From contig NZ_JAAMPA010000001.1 of assembly GCF_011758655.1 (NCBI RefSeq), positions 2,542,001-2,606,000 of the forward strand: a DNA stretch of 64,000 bases, written 5' to 3'. Origin of the DNA: Modestobacter marinus (GTDB taxonomy: Bacteria; Actinomycetota; Actinomycetes; Mycobacteriales; Geodermatophilaceae). The translations under genes and the position numbers were made by a program. Shown piece after piece: positions 31,307-39,495 of the stretch (the first letter of the stretch is position 1; every line of letters starts with the position of its first letter). Under the pieces are notes generated by a model. It was not told the DNA's origin, made no database searches, and saw only the letters and a program-made list of their open reading frames with translations.

Positions 31307-32731
31307 ATGAGCACCACCCCCGAGCGCACCGCCGAGGTCGCCGCCGCAGCGGCCGGCTACCTGGAGTCGTGGCTGGAGCACCAGCGCCGCCGGCTCCGGG
31401 TGCCGGGCGTGCAGGCCGCCGTCCGGGTCGGTGGGCAGCTGGTGCTCGACACGGCCCTGGGCGTGGCCGACCTGGACAGCGGGGCGCCGCTCACCCCCGG
31501 CCACCTGTTCCGGATCGCCTCGCACTCCAAGACCTTCACCGCCACCGCGGTGCTGCAGCTGGTCGAGGCCGGGCGGCTGCGGCTGGACGACCCGATCGGC
31601 CAGTGGGTGCCGGCGCTGCAGGGGTCGGCGGTGGCCGCGGTCACCGTCCGCGAACTGCTCGGGCACCAGGGCGGCGTCATCCGGGACGGCCGGGACAACG
31701 ACCACTGGCAGCTCGGGCAGCCGTTCCCGGACGCCGAGCTGTTGCTCCGCATCGCGGTCGAGGAGGGCGCGGTGCTGGAGCGCAACGAGCACTTCAAGTA
31801 CTCCAACATCGGCTACTCGCTGCTCGGGCTGGCGATCGAGGCGGTCACCGGCCGCCCCTACGCCGCGCACGTGCAGCAGGCGGTGGTCGACCCCCTCGGG
31901 CTGGCCGACACCGGCCCGGAGTGGGAGCCCGGCCGGGCCGGCGAGCACGCCACCGGGCACACCGGCCTGCTGGACGGCGAGGACACCCGGCTGACCATCC
32001 CGGCGGTGGACACCCGGGCGATGGCCGCGGCGACCGGCTTCTGGTCCACCGCCCGGGACCTGACCGCCTTCGGTGCGGCGCTGACCACCGGCGACCCCCG
32101 CCTGCTGCGGGACGACACCAAGCGGCTGATGCGCCGGCCGGAGTCCGAGATCCGCGCGCACGCCGCGCCGCCCCGGCACTACGGCCTGGGGCTGGACCTG
32201 CGGACGCAGGGCGAGCGGCGGCTGGTCGGGCACAGCGGCGGCTTCCCGGGACACATCACCCGCACCTGGATCGACCCGGAGGCCCAGGTCGTGGTCAGCG
32301 TGCTGACCAACGCCGTCGACGGGCCGGCCGACGCGCTGGCCCGCGGCCTGTTCGGCCTGCTCGACCTCGCGCTGGCCGCACCCGCCGACGTGCCGCAGCC
32401 GCCGGCGGCCGAGCTGGCCCGCTACGCCGGCCGCTTCGTCAACCTGTGGGGGGCCACGGACGTCGCGCTGCTCGGCGGCCGGCTGGTGCTGCTGCACCCC
32501 AGCGCCCCGGACCCGGCCGAGGAGCACCTGGAGCTCACGGTCGAGGGCCCGGACACCCTGCGCCTGGAGACCGTCGCCGGGTTCGGCTCGGCCGGCGAGA
32601 CGGTGGAGTACCGCTGGGCCGACGACGGCACCGCCGCGGTGGTCCGGCTCGGTGGCATCTCGGCCTGGCCGGCCGAGGTGTTCCGGGCGCAGCGGGCCGC
32701 CCAGGTCCGCGCCGGCGGGGCCGCCCGGTGA
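31307..32731 (+). CDS. serine hydrolase, beta-lactamase/D-alanyl-D-alanine carboxypeptidase family
   Basis: Protein of 474 residues with the class C beta-lactamase-like fold. The SxxK motif is 'SHSKT', the Tyr motif is 'YSNIGY' and the third motif is 'HSGG'. The C-terminal 100 residues are an extra beta domain. No signal peptide is seen, so it is probably cytoplasmic, and hydrolysis of peptides, esters or amides is more likely than true lactamase action. The ATG follows GAGGAG. Its stop overlaps the amidohydrolase start (GTGA). The two hydrolases form an operon of unknown pathway. Confidence 0.9.
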   Translation: MSTTPERTAEVAAAAAGYLESWLEHQRRRLRVPGVQAAVRVGGQLVLDTALGVADLDSGAPLTPGHLFRIASHSKTFTATAVLQLVEAGRLRLDDPIGQWVPALQGSAVAAVTVRELLGHQGGVIRDGRDNDHWQLGQPFPDAELLLRIAVEEGAVLERNEHFKYSNIGYSLLGLAIEAVTGRPYAAHVQQAVVDPLGLADTGPEWEPGRAGEHATGHTGLLDGEDTRLTIPAVDTRAMAAATGFWSTARDLTAFGAALTTGDPRLLRDDTKRLMRRPESEIRAHAAPPRHYGLGLDLRTQGERRLVGHSGGFPGHITRTWIDPEAQVVVSVLTNAVDGPADALARGLFGLLDLALAAPADVPQPPAAELARYAGRFVNLWGATDVALLGGRLVLLHPSAPDPAEEHLELTVEGPDTLRLETVAGFGSAGETVEYRWADDGTAAVVRLGGISAWPAEVFRAQRAAQVRAGGAAR

Positions 32732-34272
32732 CCGCGGTGCTGCTGCGGTCCGCCCGGCTGGGCGGCCGGACCCGGGACGTGCTGCTCGCCGACGGGCGGG
32801 TGCAGGCGATCGCCGACAACCTGTCCGGCGGGGCCCCCGGGCTCGACCGGCTGCCCCAGCCGCTGCAGGTGGTCGACCTGGCCGGCGCGGTCCTGCTGCC
32901 CGGGCTGCAGGACGCGCACACCCACCTGGAGCAGTGGGCGGCCGCGCGGCGGCGGGTCGACGTCTCCGCGGCGTGCTCGGCGCGGGAGGCCGCGGCGCTG
33001 ATGGCCGCCGCGCTGCGGGCCGCACCGCCCGCGCCGGCCGCGGTGGTGATGGGGCACGGCTTCCGGGACGCCCTGTGGGCCGAGCCGGCCACCGCCGCCG
33101 TCCTGGACGAGGCGCTGGCCGGGGTGGTGCCGCCGGACACCAGCGTCGTCCTGGCCAGCGGCGACCTGCACACCACCTGGGCCAACACCGCCGCCACCCG
33201 GCGGTTCGGGCTCAGCAGCCCGTCCGGGCTGGTGCTGGAGCAGGAGGCGATGGACGTCGTGGCCCGGGCCGCGCGGGTCGACCCCGCCGTCCTGGACGGG
33301 TGGGTGCTGGACGCCACCGTCGCGGCCGCGGCCCGCGGGCTGACCGCCGTCGTCGACCTCGAGTACGGCGACCTGATCGCCTCCTGGTCCCGGCGGGCCG
33401 GGCTGCGGGAGGGCGGTCCCGCGCTGCGCGTGCGGGCCGGGGTCTGGGTCGACCGGCTCGAGGAGGCGATCGCCGCCGGGCTGCGCAGCGGCGACCCGCT
33501 GCCCGGGGTGGCCGACCCGGTCGCCGCCGACCGGGTGCGGATGGGCCCGCTGAAGGTCTTCGTGGACGGGTCCCTCGGCACCCGCACCGCCTTCTGCCAC
33601 GACCCGTACCCCGGGGTGGCGGAGGCGGACGCCCACGGGGTGCTGCGCACCCCGCCGGAGGAGCTGGAGCGGCTGCTGCGCCGGGCGAGCGCGGCCGGGC
33701 TGGACCTGGCCGTGCACGCCATCGGCGACCGGGCCGCGGGGGTGGCGCTGGACGGCTTCGCCGCCGCCGGCTGCACCGGCCGGATCGAGCACGCCCAGCA
33801 GGTGCACGACGCCGACCTGCCGCGCTTCGCCGAGCTCGGCGTGGTCGCCAGCGTGCAGCCCCGGCACGCCCTCGACGACCGGGACGCCGCCGACCAGCAC
33901 TGGGCCACCGCGACGGCGCGGGCGTTCCCCTACCGGGCGCTGGTCGACGCCGGCGCCGAGGTCGTGCTGGGCTCCGACGCGCCGGTCGCGCCGCTGGACC
34001 CCTGGGACGGCATCGCCAGCGCCGTCCACCGGTCGCTGGACGACCGCCCGGCCTGGCACCCCGAGCAGCACCTGGAGCTGGACACCGCGCTGGCCGCCGC
34101 CAGCGGGGGGCGGCGCGCGGTCCGGGTCGGGGACGTCGCGGACCTGGTGGTGGTGGCCGAGCCGCCCGCGGCGGTGCTCGCCCGCGACGGCGCCGACGGT
34201 CTGCGGGCGACCGAGGTGCTGGCCACCCTGGTCGGCGGGCGGTTCACCCACCGGGCCCCCGGCCTGGGCTGA
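32728..34272 (+). CDS. amidohydrolase family protein (YtcJ/amidohydrolase_3 type)
   Basis: Metal-dependent hydrolase of 514 residues. 'DAHTHLEQW' is the first metal motif, 'FVDGSLGTRTAFCHDPY' the family segment with the substrate loop, 'VHAIGDRA' gives a metal His and 'GSDAPVAPLDPW' the catalytic Asp. An N-terminal beta-sandwich and a C-terminal 'DLVVVAEPP' strand complete the urease-like fold. Relatives act on amides, imides or formamides; the substrate is unknown. GTG 32728 overlaps the serine-hydrolase stop. The reading frame is open for 4 kb upstream by chance, so the start was set by homology and coupling. Confidence 0.9.
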   Translation: MTAVLLRSARLGGRTRDVLLADGRVQAIADNLSGGAPGLDRLPQPLQVVDLAGAVLLPGLQDAHTHLEQWAAARRRVDVSAACSAREAAALMAAALRAAPPAPAAVVMGHGFRDALWAEPATAAVLDEALAGVVPPDTSVVLASGDLHTTWANTAATRRFGLSSPSGLVLEQEAMDVVARAARVDPAVLDGWVLDATVAAAARGLTAVVDLEYGDLIASWSRRAGLREGGPALRVRAGVWVDRLEEAIAAGLRSGDPLPGVADPVAADRVRMGPLKVFVDGSLGTRTAFCHDPYPGVAEADAHGVLRTPPEELERLLRRASAAGLDLAVHAIGDRAAGVALDGFAAAGCTGRIEHAQQVHDADLPRFAELGVVASVQPRHALDDRDAADQHWATATARAFPYRALVDAGAEVVLGSDAPVAPLDPWDGIASAVHRSLDDRPAWHPEQHLELDTALAAASGGRRAVRVGDVADLVVVAEPPAAVLARDGADGLRATEVLATLVGGRFTHRAPGLG

Positions 34273-34280
34273 GGCGGACG

Positions 34281-34312
34281 CCGGCCGACACCCGGGGGCG
34301 GGTGCCGGCCGG
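34281..34312 (+). terminator. terminator after the hydrolase pair
   Basis: A 14-bp stem with one mismatch (34281-34294 with 34299-34312) and a GGGG loop starts eight bases after the amidohydrolase stop. Confidence 0.7.
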
Positions 34313-34387
34313 TCCGGGCCGGAGGGCACGATCATGGGCCGGGTCGTCGGTGCAGCGCCGGCGGGCCACGAGACGGAAGGGGGCACG

Positions 34388-34486
34388 GTGCCCGAGCGAC
34401 TGTCGCCGCGCGCGGCCACCGCGCCCTCGGGCCGGGCGACCGGCCGCCCGGGGTCTCCCCACCGCCTGCCCGGGGCGGCCGCGTGA
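34388..34486 (+). CDS. possible 32-residue peptide overlapping the gpsA start
   Basis: GTG 34388 is preceded by GGAAGGGGG and opens 32 codons ending in TGA at 34484-34486, a four-base GTGA overlap with gpsA. The peptide is Arg/Pro/Ala-rich ([13 protein letters not shown]...) and resembles nothing known to me. It may be a leader that couples ribosomes into gpsA. It may equally be a chance frame in GC-rich DNA, or the remnant of an upstream gene. Confidence 0.3.
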   Translation: MPERLSPRAATAPSGRATGRPGSPHRLPGAAA

Positions 34487-35478
34487 CCCGCGCCGCGGTG
34501 CTGGGCGCCGGCTCCTGGGGCACCACCTTCGCCAAGGTGCTCGCCGACGCGGGGTGCTCGGTGAGCCTGCACGCCCGCCGTCCCGAGCTGGTCGCGACGA
34601 TCACCGCCAGCCGGGAGAACGCCGACTACCTGCCCGGTGTGCGGCTGCCCGACGCGGTGCGCGCCACCGGCGACGCCGCCGAGGCCCTCGACGGTGCCGA
34701 CGTCGTGGTGCTGGCCGTGCCCAGCCAGACGCTGCGGGCCAACCTCACCGACTGGGCGCCGCTGCTGCCCCCCGACTCCTCGCTGCTGTCGCTGATGAAG
34801 GGCGTCGAGCTCGGCACCACCAAGCGGATGAGCGAGGTGATCCGTGAGGTCACCGGCGCCGGCGCCGACCGGGTGGCGGCGCTGTCCGGGCCCAACCTGG
34901 CCCGGGAGATCGCCGAGGAACAGCCCTCGGCCACGGTCATCGCCTGCTCCGACGACGACCGGGCCGCGGCGCTGCAGGCGGCCTGCCACACCCGCTACTT
35001 CCGGCCGTACACCAACCCCGACCTGGTCGGCTGCGAGCTGGGCGGCGCGGTCAAGAACGTCATCGCGCTGGCCTGCGGCGTCGCCGCCGGCCTCGGCTTC
35101 GGGGACAACACCCGTGCCTCGCTGATCACCCGCGGTCTGGCCGAGACCGCCCGGCTGGGCATCGCGCTCGGCGCCGACGTGACCACCTTCGCCGGGCTGG
35201 CCGGGCTCGGTGACCTGGTCGCCACCTGCTCCTCGCCGCTGTCGCGCAACCGCACCTTCGGGGAGCACCTCGGCCAGGGCATGTCGGTGGCCGAGGTCGA
35301 GCAGATCACCCGGCAGACCGCGGAGGGCGTGAAGAGCTGCCGCTCGGTGCTGGACCTGGCCCGCGCGCACGGCGTCGACGTGCCGATCACCGAGGCGGTG
35401 GTCCGGGTCTGCCACGAGGGCGAGTCCGCCGCGCAGATGGTGCGCGAGATGATGTCCCGAGAGGCCAAGCCGGAGTAG
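34483..35478 (+). CDS. gpsA: NAD(P)H-dependent glycerol-3-phosphate dehydrogenase
   Basis: Reduces dihydroxyacetone phosphate to sn-glycerol 3-phosphate for phospholipid synthesis. The 331-residue protein has the nucleotide-binding fingerprint '[17 protein letters not shown]' at about residues 5-21 and the catalytic region '[23 protein letters not shown]' with the conserved Lys. '[18 protein letters not shown]' is also typical. The GTG start overlaps the short frame at 34388-34486. ddl is two genes downstream, as in other actinobacteria. Confidence 0.97.
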   Translation: MTRAAVLGAGSWGTTFAKVLADAGCSVSLHARRPELVATITASRENADYLPGVRLPDAVRATGDAAEALDGADVVVLAVPSQTLRANLTDWAPLLPPDSSLLSLMKGVELGTTKRMSEVIREVTGAGADRVAALSGPNLAREIAEEQPSATVIACSDDDRAAALQAACHTRYFRPYTNPDLVGCELGGAVKNVIALACGVAAGLGFGDNTRASLITRGLAETARLGIALGADVTTFAGLAGLGDLVATCSSPLSRNRTFGEHLGQGMSVAEVEQITRQTAEGVKSCRSVLDLARAHGVDVPITEAVVRVCHEGESAAQMVREMMSREAKPE

Positions 35479-35516
35479 CTCCCGGGGCGCCGCCGCACAC
35501 CCGTGGAGGACCGTTC

Positions 35517-36677
35517 GTGACCACCCCTGACCTGCCCGCCGACCTCGGCGACGGCACCCGGCTGGTCCACGCCGGTGACGACCCGGCGGTGCCGGGCACC
35601 CCGCTCCGTCCGTCGCCGGTCTTCGCCGCGCCGTACCACCTCGGGGAGGAGGTCCCCGGCTGGCAGGGCGCCGACGGCTACGCCCGCCCGGACAACCCCA
35701 CGCTGCGGGTGTTCGAACGGGCCGTCGGCGAGCTGGACGGCGGCGACTGCCTGTCCTTCGCCACCGGCATGGCGGCGATCAGCTCCGCCGTCCTCGCGCT
35801 CGTCGCCCCCGGCGACCGGGTCGTGCTGCCGTCGGACGGCTACTACGCCACCCGGGTGCTCGCCCGCGACGAGCTGGCCCGCTTCGGCGTCGAGGTGCAG
35901 CTGGTGCCCACCCTGGAGATCGAGGACGTCGCCGCCCGCGGGGACCTCGACGGTGCCCGGATGGTGCTGCTGGAGACCCCCAGCAACCCGCAGCTCGACG
36001 TCTGCGACATCGCCGCCGTCGCCCGGGCCACCCAGGCCGCGGGCGCGCTGCTGGTCGTGGACAACACCACGGCCTCCCCGATCGGGCAGCGCCCGCTGGC
36101 GCTGGGTGCCGACGTGACCGTGGGGTCGGACACCAAGGCCCTGACCGGGCACAGCGACGTGCTGCTCGGGCACGTCAGCACGGCCCGCACCGAGCGCGGC
36201 CGGGAGCTGCACGCCCGGATGGCCGCCTGGCGCAAGACCACCGGCAACACCCCCGGGGTCTTCGAGGCCTGGCTGGCGCACCGGTCGATGGGCACGCTGG
36301 ACCTGCGGCTGGCCCGGCAGGCCGCCAACGCTGCCGCGCTGTCGGAGCTGCTGGCCGGGCACCCGGCGGTCAACGGCGTCCGGTGGCCCTGGCGGCCGCA
36401 GGACCCCTCCTACGCCCTGGCGACGAAGCAGATGCTGCGGCCCAACGGCGTGGTCTCCGCCGAGCTCGCCGACGAGGCCGCCGTCGCGCAGCTCGTGCGC
36501 AGCAGCCGGCTGGTCGCGGCCGCGACCAGCTTCGGGGGCATCCACACCACGGTCGACCGGCGGGCGCAGTGGGGCGGGGACGCCGTCCCGGCCGGGTTCG
36601 TGCGCTTCTCCTGCGGCATCGAGGACACCGCCGACCTGGTGGCCGACCTGACATCCGCGCTCGGGACCCTCGGCTAG
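35517..36677 (+). CDS. cystathionine gamma-lyase-like PLP enzyme
   Basis: Cys/Met-metabolism PLP-dependent enzyme of 386 residues. The Schiff-base lysine is K207 in 'GSDTKALTGHSD'. 'SFATGMAAISSAV' and 'LETPSNPQLDVCDI' are family motifs. It most resembles cystathionine gamma-lyase, which makes cysteine from cystathionine in reverse transsulfuration. Cystathionine gamma-synthase or a methionine gamma-lyase role cannot be excluded, as the family is hard to separate by eye. GTG follows GGAGG. Its TAG stop is shared with the -10 box of ddl. Confidence 0.88.
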   Translation: MTTPDLPADLGDGTRLVHAGDDPAVPGTPLRPSPVFAAPYHLGEEVPGWQGADGYARPDNPTLRVFERAVGELDGGDCLSFATGMAAISSAVLALVAPGDRVVLPSDGYYATRVLARDELARFGVEVQLVPTLEIEDVAARGDLDGARMVLLETPSNPQLDVCDIAAVARATQAAGALLVVDNTTASPIGQRPLALGADVTVGSDTKALTGHSDVLLGHVSTARTERGRELHARMAAWRKTTGNTPGVFEAWLAHRSMGTLDLRLARQAANAAALSELLAGHPAVNGVRWPWRPQDPSYALATKQMLRPNGVVSAELADEAAVAQLVRSSRLVAAATSFGGIHTTVDRRAQWGGDAVPAGFVRFSCGIEDTADLVADLTSALGTLG

Positions 36678-36680
36678 GGT
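36675..36680 (+). promoter_or_regulatory. -10 box of leaderless ddl promoter, overlapping the upstream stop codon
   Basis: TAGGGT ends eight bases before the ddl ATG. Its first three bases are the TAG stop of the upstream PLP-enzyme gene. Confidence 0.55.
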
Positions 36681-36688
36681 CGGCGGCG

Positions 36689-37861
36689 ATGACCGGGAAG
36701 GCGCGTAGGACCAGGGTCGCTGTCGTCTTCGGCGGGCGGAGCGCGGAGCACGCGATCTCCTGCGTGTCGGCCGGGAGCGTGCTCGCCGCGCTGGACCCGG
36801 AGCGGTACGAGGTGGTGCCGGTGGGCATCACCCGGGACGGCCGCTGGCTGCTGCACGACGGCAAGGCCCTGGCCATCGAGGACGGGCGGCTCCCCGAGGT
36901 CGCCGACGGCACCGCGGTGTCGCTCGTGGGCGACCCGGCCGGCCGGGGGCTGGCGGTGCTCGACGCCGGGCAGGCGATCGGCCGGCTCACCGAGGTCGAC
37001 GTCGTCTTCCCGGTGCTGCACGGCGCCTACGGCGAGGACGGCACCATCCAGGGCCTGCTGGAGATGTCCGGGCTGCCCTACGTCGGCTCCGGGGTCTTCG
37101 CCAGCGCCGCGTCGATGGACAAGGAGTTCACCAAGAAGCTGCTCACCGCGGCGGGCATCCCGCAGGGTGACCACGTGGTGCTGCGCGACGCCTCGGGTGC
37201 GCTCCGCGCCGACCCGGCGCTGCTGGACGACGCGGCGCGGGCCCGGCTCGGGCTCCCGGTGTTCGTCAAGCCCTCCCGCGCCGGCTCCAGCATCGGCATC
37301 ACCAAGGTCACCGACTGGGCGCAGTTCCCCGCCGCCGTCGCGACGGCGGCCGCCGTCGACCCGAAGGTCGTGGTCGAGGCCGCGGTGCCCGGCCGGGAGA
37401 TCGAGTGCGGGGTGCTCGCCGCGCCCGGCGCCGGGCTGCCCGACGCCAGCCTGCCGGCGGAGATCCGGCTGCGGCCGGGCACCGACTGGTACGACTTCGA
37501 CGCCAAGTACCTCGAGGACGCCGTCGAGTTCGACGTGCCGGCCGAACTCACCCCCGAGCAGGTCCAGGCGGTGCAGGCGATGTCCCGCCGGGCGTACCTG
37601 GCGCTGGACTGCGCCGGCCTGGCCCGGGTCGACTTCTTCCTGACCACCGACCCGGCGACCGGTGCCGACCGGTGGGTCGTCAACGAGGTCAACACGATGC
37701 CGGGCTTCACCCCGATCTCGATGTTCCCGCGGATGTGGGCCGCCTCCGGGGTCGGCTACCCGGAGCTGGTGGACCGGCTGGTGGCCAGCGCCCTGTCCGG
37801 ACGGGCGCCGGGCAGCACGCCGGCCGGCGCGCCCGACGGCGCTGCGCCGGGCGCCGGATGA
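36689..37861 (+). CDS. ddl: D-alanine--D-alanine ligase
   Basis: ATP-grasp enzyme that joins two D-alanines for peptidoglycan. The 390-residue protein has 'VAVVFGGRSAEHAISCVSAGSV' at the N-terminus, 'HGAYGEDGTIQGLLEMSGLPYVGSG' in the centre, and the ATP-grasp loop 'VFVKPSRAGSSIGITKV'. The C-terminal Mg-binding segment is 'WVVNEVNTMPGFTPISMFP'. An extra 20-residue Ala/Gly/Pro tail follows. The ATG is preceded by a leaderless -10 box and no ribosome-binding site. The next gene starts within its stop codon (ATGA). Confidence 0.97.
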   Translation: MTGKARRTRVAVVFGGRSAEHAISCVSAGSVLAALDPERYEVVPVGITRDGRWLLHDGKALAIEDGRLPEVADGTAVSLVGDPAGRGLAVLDAGQAIGRLTEVDVVFPVLHGAYGEDGTIQGLLEMSGLPYVGSGVFASAASMDKEFTKKLLTAAGIPQGDHVVLRDASGALRADPALLDDAARARLGLPVFVKPSRAGSSIGITKVTDWAQFPAAVATAAAVDPKVVVEAAVPGREIECGVLAAPGAGLPDASLPAEIRLRPGTDWYDFDAKYLEDAVEFDVPAELTPEQVQAVQAMSRRAYLALDCAGLARVDFFLTTDPATGADRWVVNEVNTMPGFTPISMFPRMWAASGVGYPELVDRLVASALSGRAPGSTPAGAPDGAAPGAG

Positions 37862-38508
37862 CCTCGCGGCGGCTGCTGCGGGACGTCACGGCCGCAGCGC
37901 TGCTGCTGGCCGCCCCGGTGTGCAGCGGCTGCACCGCCACGGACGCCGCGCCGGCGCCGCAGGCCGCGACGGCAGCGACCCCGGACACCCCGGCCGAGCT
38001 GGAGGAGCTGCTGGTCGACGACGTCCCGTCCGGGCTGCCGCGGGTGCCCGACGACGAGCTGGAACCGCCGGCGGGGGAGAAGACGATCGACGACGTCGCC
38101 CGCTACGGGGAGGACGCGCAGCGTGAGCAGGAGGTGCTCGCCGACTACGGGTACACCCGCGGCTGGGAGCGGTTCTGGCGGTCGGAGGAGGAGCTGACCA
38201 GCGTCTTCCTCGACCAGTTCGCCGATCCCTCCGGTGCGGTCAGCTACGCCGCGGACTTGGCCCGCAACGACGCCGAGCACTACGGCGGCCTGCTGAACCG
38301 CTCGCCGAACGGGCTGCCGGAGGGCTGTGTGCTGCTCGCCCAGGACGACCCGGCACCCGAGCACCGGATGGCCGGCCCGGCGGCCTTCGCGTGGTGCTCG
38401 GCCGGGGTCTTCACCGTCGCGGTCGCGGCCGTCGCCGACACCCCGGAGGACGCGCGCCGTGAGCTGGAGGCGGTCACCACCGCGCAGCTCGACCGGCTCC
38501 GGGACTGA
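37858..38508 (+). CDS. putative exported protein of unknown function
   Basis: Protein of 216 residues with a basic N-terminus and a hydrophobic segment ending in 'PVCSGC', an imperfect lipobox, so lipoprotein status is uncertain. The mature part is acidic and contains three further cysteines. No family was recognised. It overlaps ddl by four bases, which suggests coupled expression and possibly a cell-envelope role. It is convergent with the DUF3515 gene 14 bases away. Confidence 0.75.
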   Translation: MTSRRLLRDVTAAALLLAAPVCSGCTATDAAPAPQAATAATPDTPAELEELLVDDVPSGLPRVPDDELEPPAGEKTIDDVARYGEDAQREQEVLADYGYTRGWERFWRSEEELTSVFLDQFADPSGAVSYAADLARNDAEHYGGLLNRSPNGLPEGCVLLAQDDPAPEHRMAGPAAFAWCSAGVFTVAVAAVADTPEDARRELEAVTTAQLDRLRD

Positions 38509-38522
38509 AGAAGGACCCCCGT

Positions 38523-39134
38523 TCAGTCCGGCAGCGGGGCGGGGGTCGGCTCGGTGTAGGGGATCGAGCCGCCGATGAGCGGGCTCAACGCGGTGGGGCC
38601 GGCGCTGTCGGAGCTGGCCGGCACGCGCACCTGGACCGGGACGTTGCGGTCGACCGTCGTCCACACGTAGACGTCGGGGTCGGTGGTGTCGACGAACCAC
38701 TCCACGCCGGAGACGAGCAGCGTCTGCGGGCCGCCCACGACGTAGCCGGCCGGCGGCTCGGCGCCGCAGACCAGCACGGTCGCCGGGTCGCCCCAGGCGT
38801 AGGCGAACGGGCTGTCGGAGTCGACCGCGCGCGACGGCTCCCCGGCCAGCTCCAGCGGCAGCTGGCCCATCAGTGCCGGGCAGGCGAGGTCCGCCTCCGG
38901 GGTGATGGGCGGCGTGTCCACGGGCAGCGGCGGCAGGTCGGCGCGCGGGGCCGGGGTCGTGCCGGAGATCTCCGCGACCGGACCCGGCTCCTCCTCGGCG
39001 TCGGTGCCGACCACGTTGACCAGCACCAGCACGGCGACCACCAGGGCGACCAGGACGGCGGTGGCGACCACCGCCGCCCGCCGCAAGGGGTCCGGAGGCG
39101 GCGCGGCGGGCCCGTCCGGGGTGGGCGTGCTCAA
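38523..39134 (-). CDS. DUF3515 membrane-anchored protein
   Basis: Protein of 203 residues with one N-terminal helix (about 20-42) and an outside domain. 'ACPALMGQLPLEL' and 'VLVCGAEPP' are features of DUF3515, found at this place next to ddl in other actinobacteria (recalled as Rv2980). Function unknown. The start is uncertain. TTG 39134 lies just beyond the upstream RAM-protein stop and gives a normal membrane anchor; no ATG is available, and a GTG inside the helix would truncate it. Confidence 0.75.
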   Translation of the reverse strand: MSTPTPDGPAAPPPDPLRRAAVVATAVLVALVVAVLVLVNVVGTDAEEEPGPVAEISGTTPAPRADLPPLPVDTPPITPEADLACPALMGQLPLELAGEPSRAVDSDSPFAYAWGDPATVLVCGAEPPAGYVVGGPQTLLVSGVEWFVDTTDPDVYVWTTVDRNVPVQVRVPASSDSAGPTALSPLIGGSIPYTEPTPAPLPD

Positions 39135-39139
39135 GCGGC

Positions 39140-39373
39140 TCAGAGGTTGACGACGGGGCAGGTCAGCGTGCGGGTGATCCCGTCGACGGACTGCACCCGG
39201 GCCACCACGAGCCGGCCGAGCTCGTCGACGGTGTTCGCCTCGGCCCGCACGATGACGTCGTAGGGGCCGGTGACGTCCTCGGCCTTGGTCACGCCGGCGA
39301 TCTCGCTGATGCTCGCCGCGACCGCGGCTGCCTTGCCGACTTCGGTCTGGATCAAGATGTAGGCGTGGACCAC
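39140..39373 (-). CDS. stand-alone RAM-domain protein (Lrp/AsnC effector domain)
   Basis: A 77-residue protein consisting only of the ligand-binding RAM domain of Lrp/AsnC regulators, without helix-turn-helix. It starts 'VVHAYILIQTEVGKAA', and 'VTGPYDVIVRAEANTVDELG' is the core of the amino-acid-binding fold. Such proteins assemble into rings and are thought to sense amino acids or modulate full-length Lrp proteins. GTG 39373 was chosen because GAGGAAGG precedes it; a longer frame to 39469 would add Pro-rich residues alien to the family. Confidence 0.88.
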   Translation of the reverse strand: MVHAYILIQTEVGKAAAVAASISEIAGVTKAEDVTGPYDVIVRAEANTVDELGRLVVARVQSVDGITRTLTCPVVNL

Positions 39374-39495
39374 GGGTTGACCTTCCTCGGGCAGTGCCTC
39401 GACGGCGACGGGCACGTCGGCATCGGCTGGGGGTGGGACCGGCCTGCCGGGCAGCGGGCCGACCGGCAACGTACCCCAGTCGGGGGGAGTGACCG

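Noticed and set aside
28705..34272. A single plus-strand open frame of 1,855 codons
   Set aside because: Its first 4 kb is the antisense of ppk and fbiD and then an off-frame reading of the serine hydrolase gene. Only the last 514 codons are the amidohydrolase. Stops are rare by chance at this GC content.
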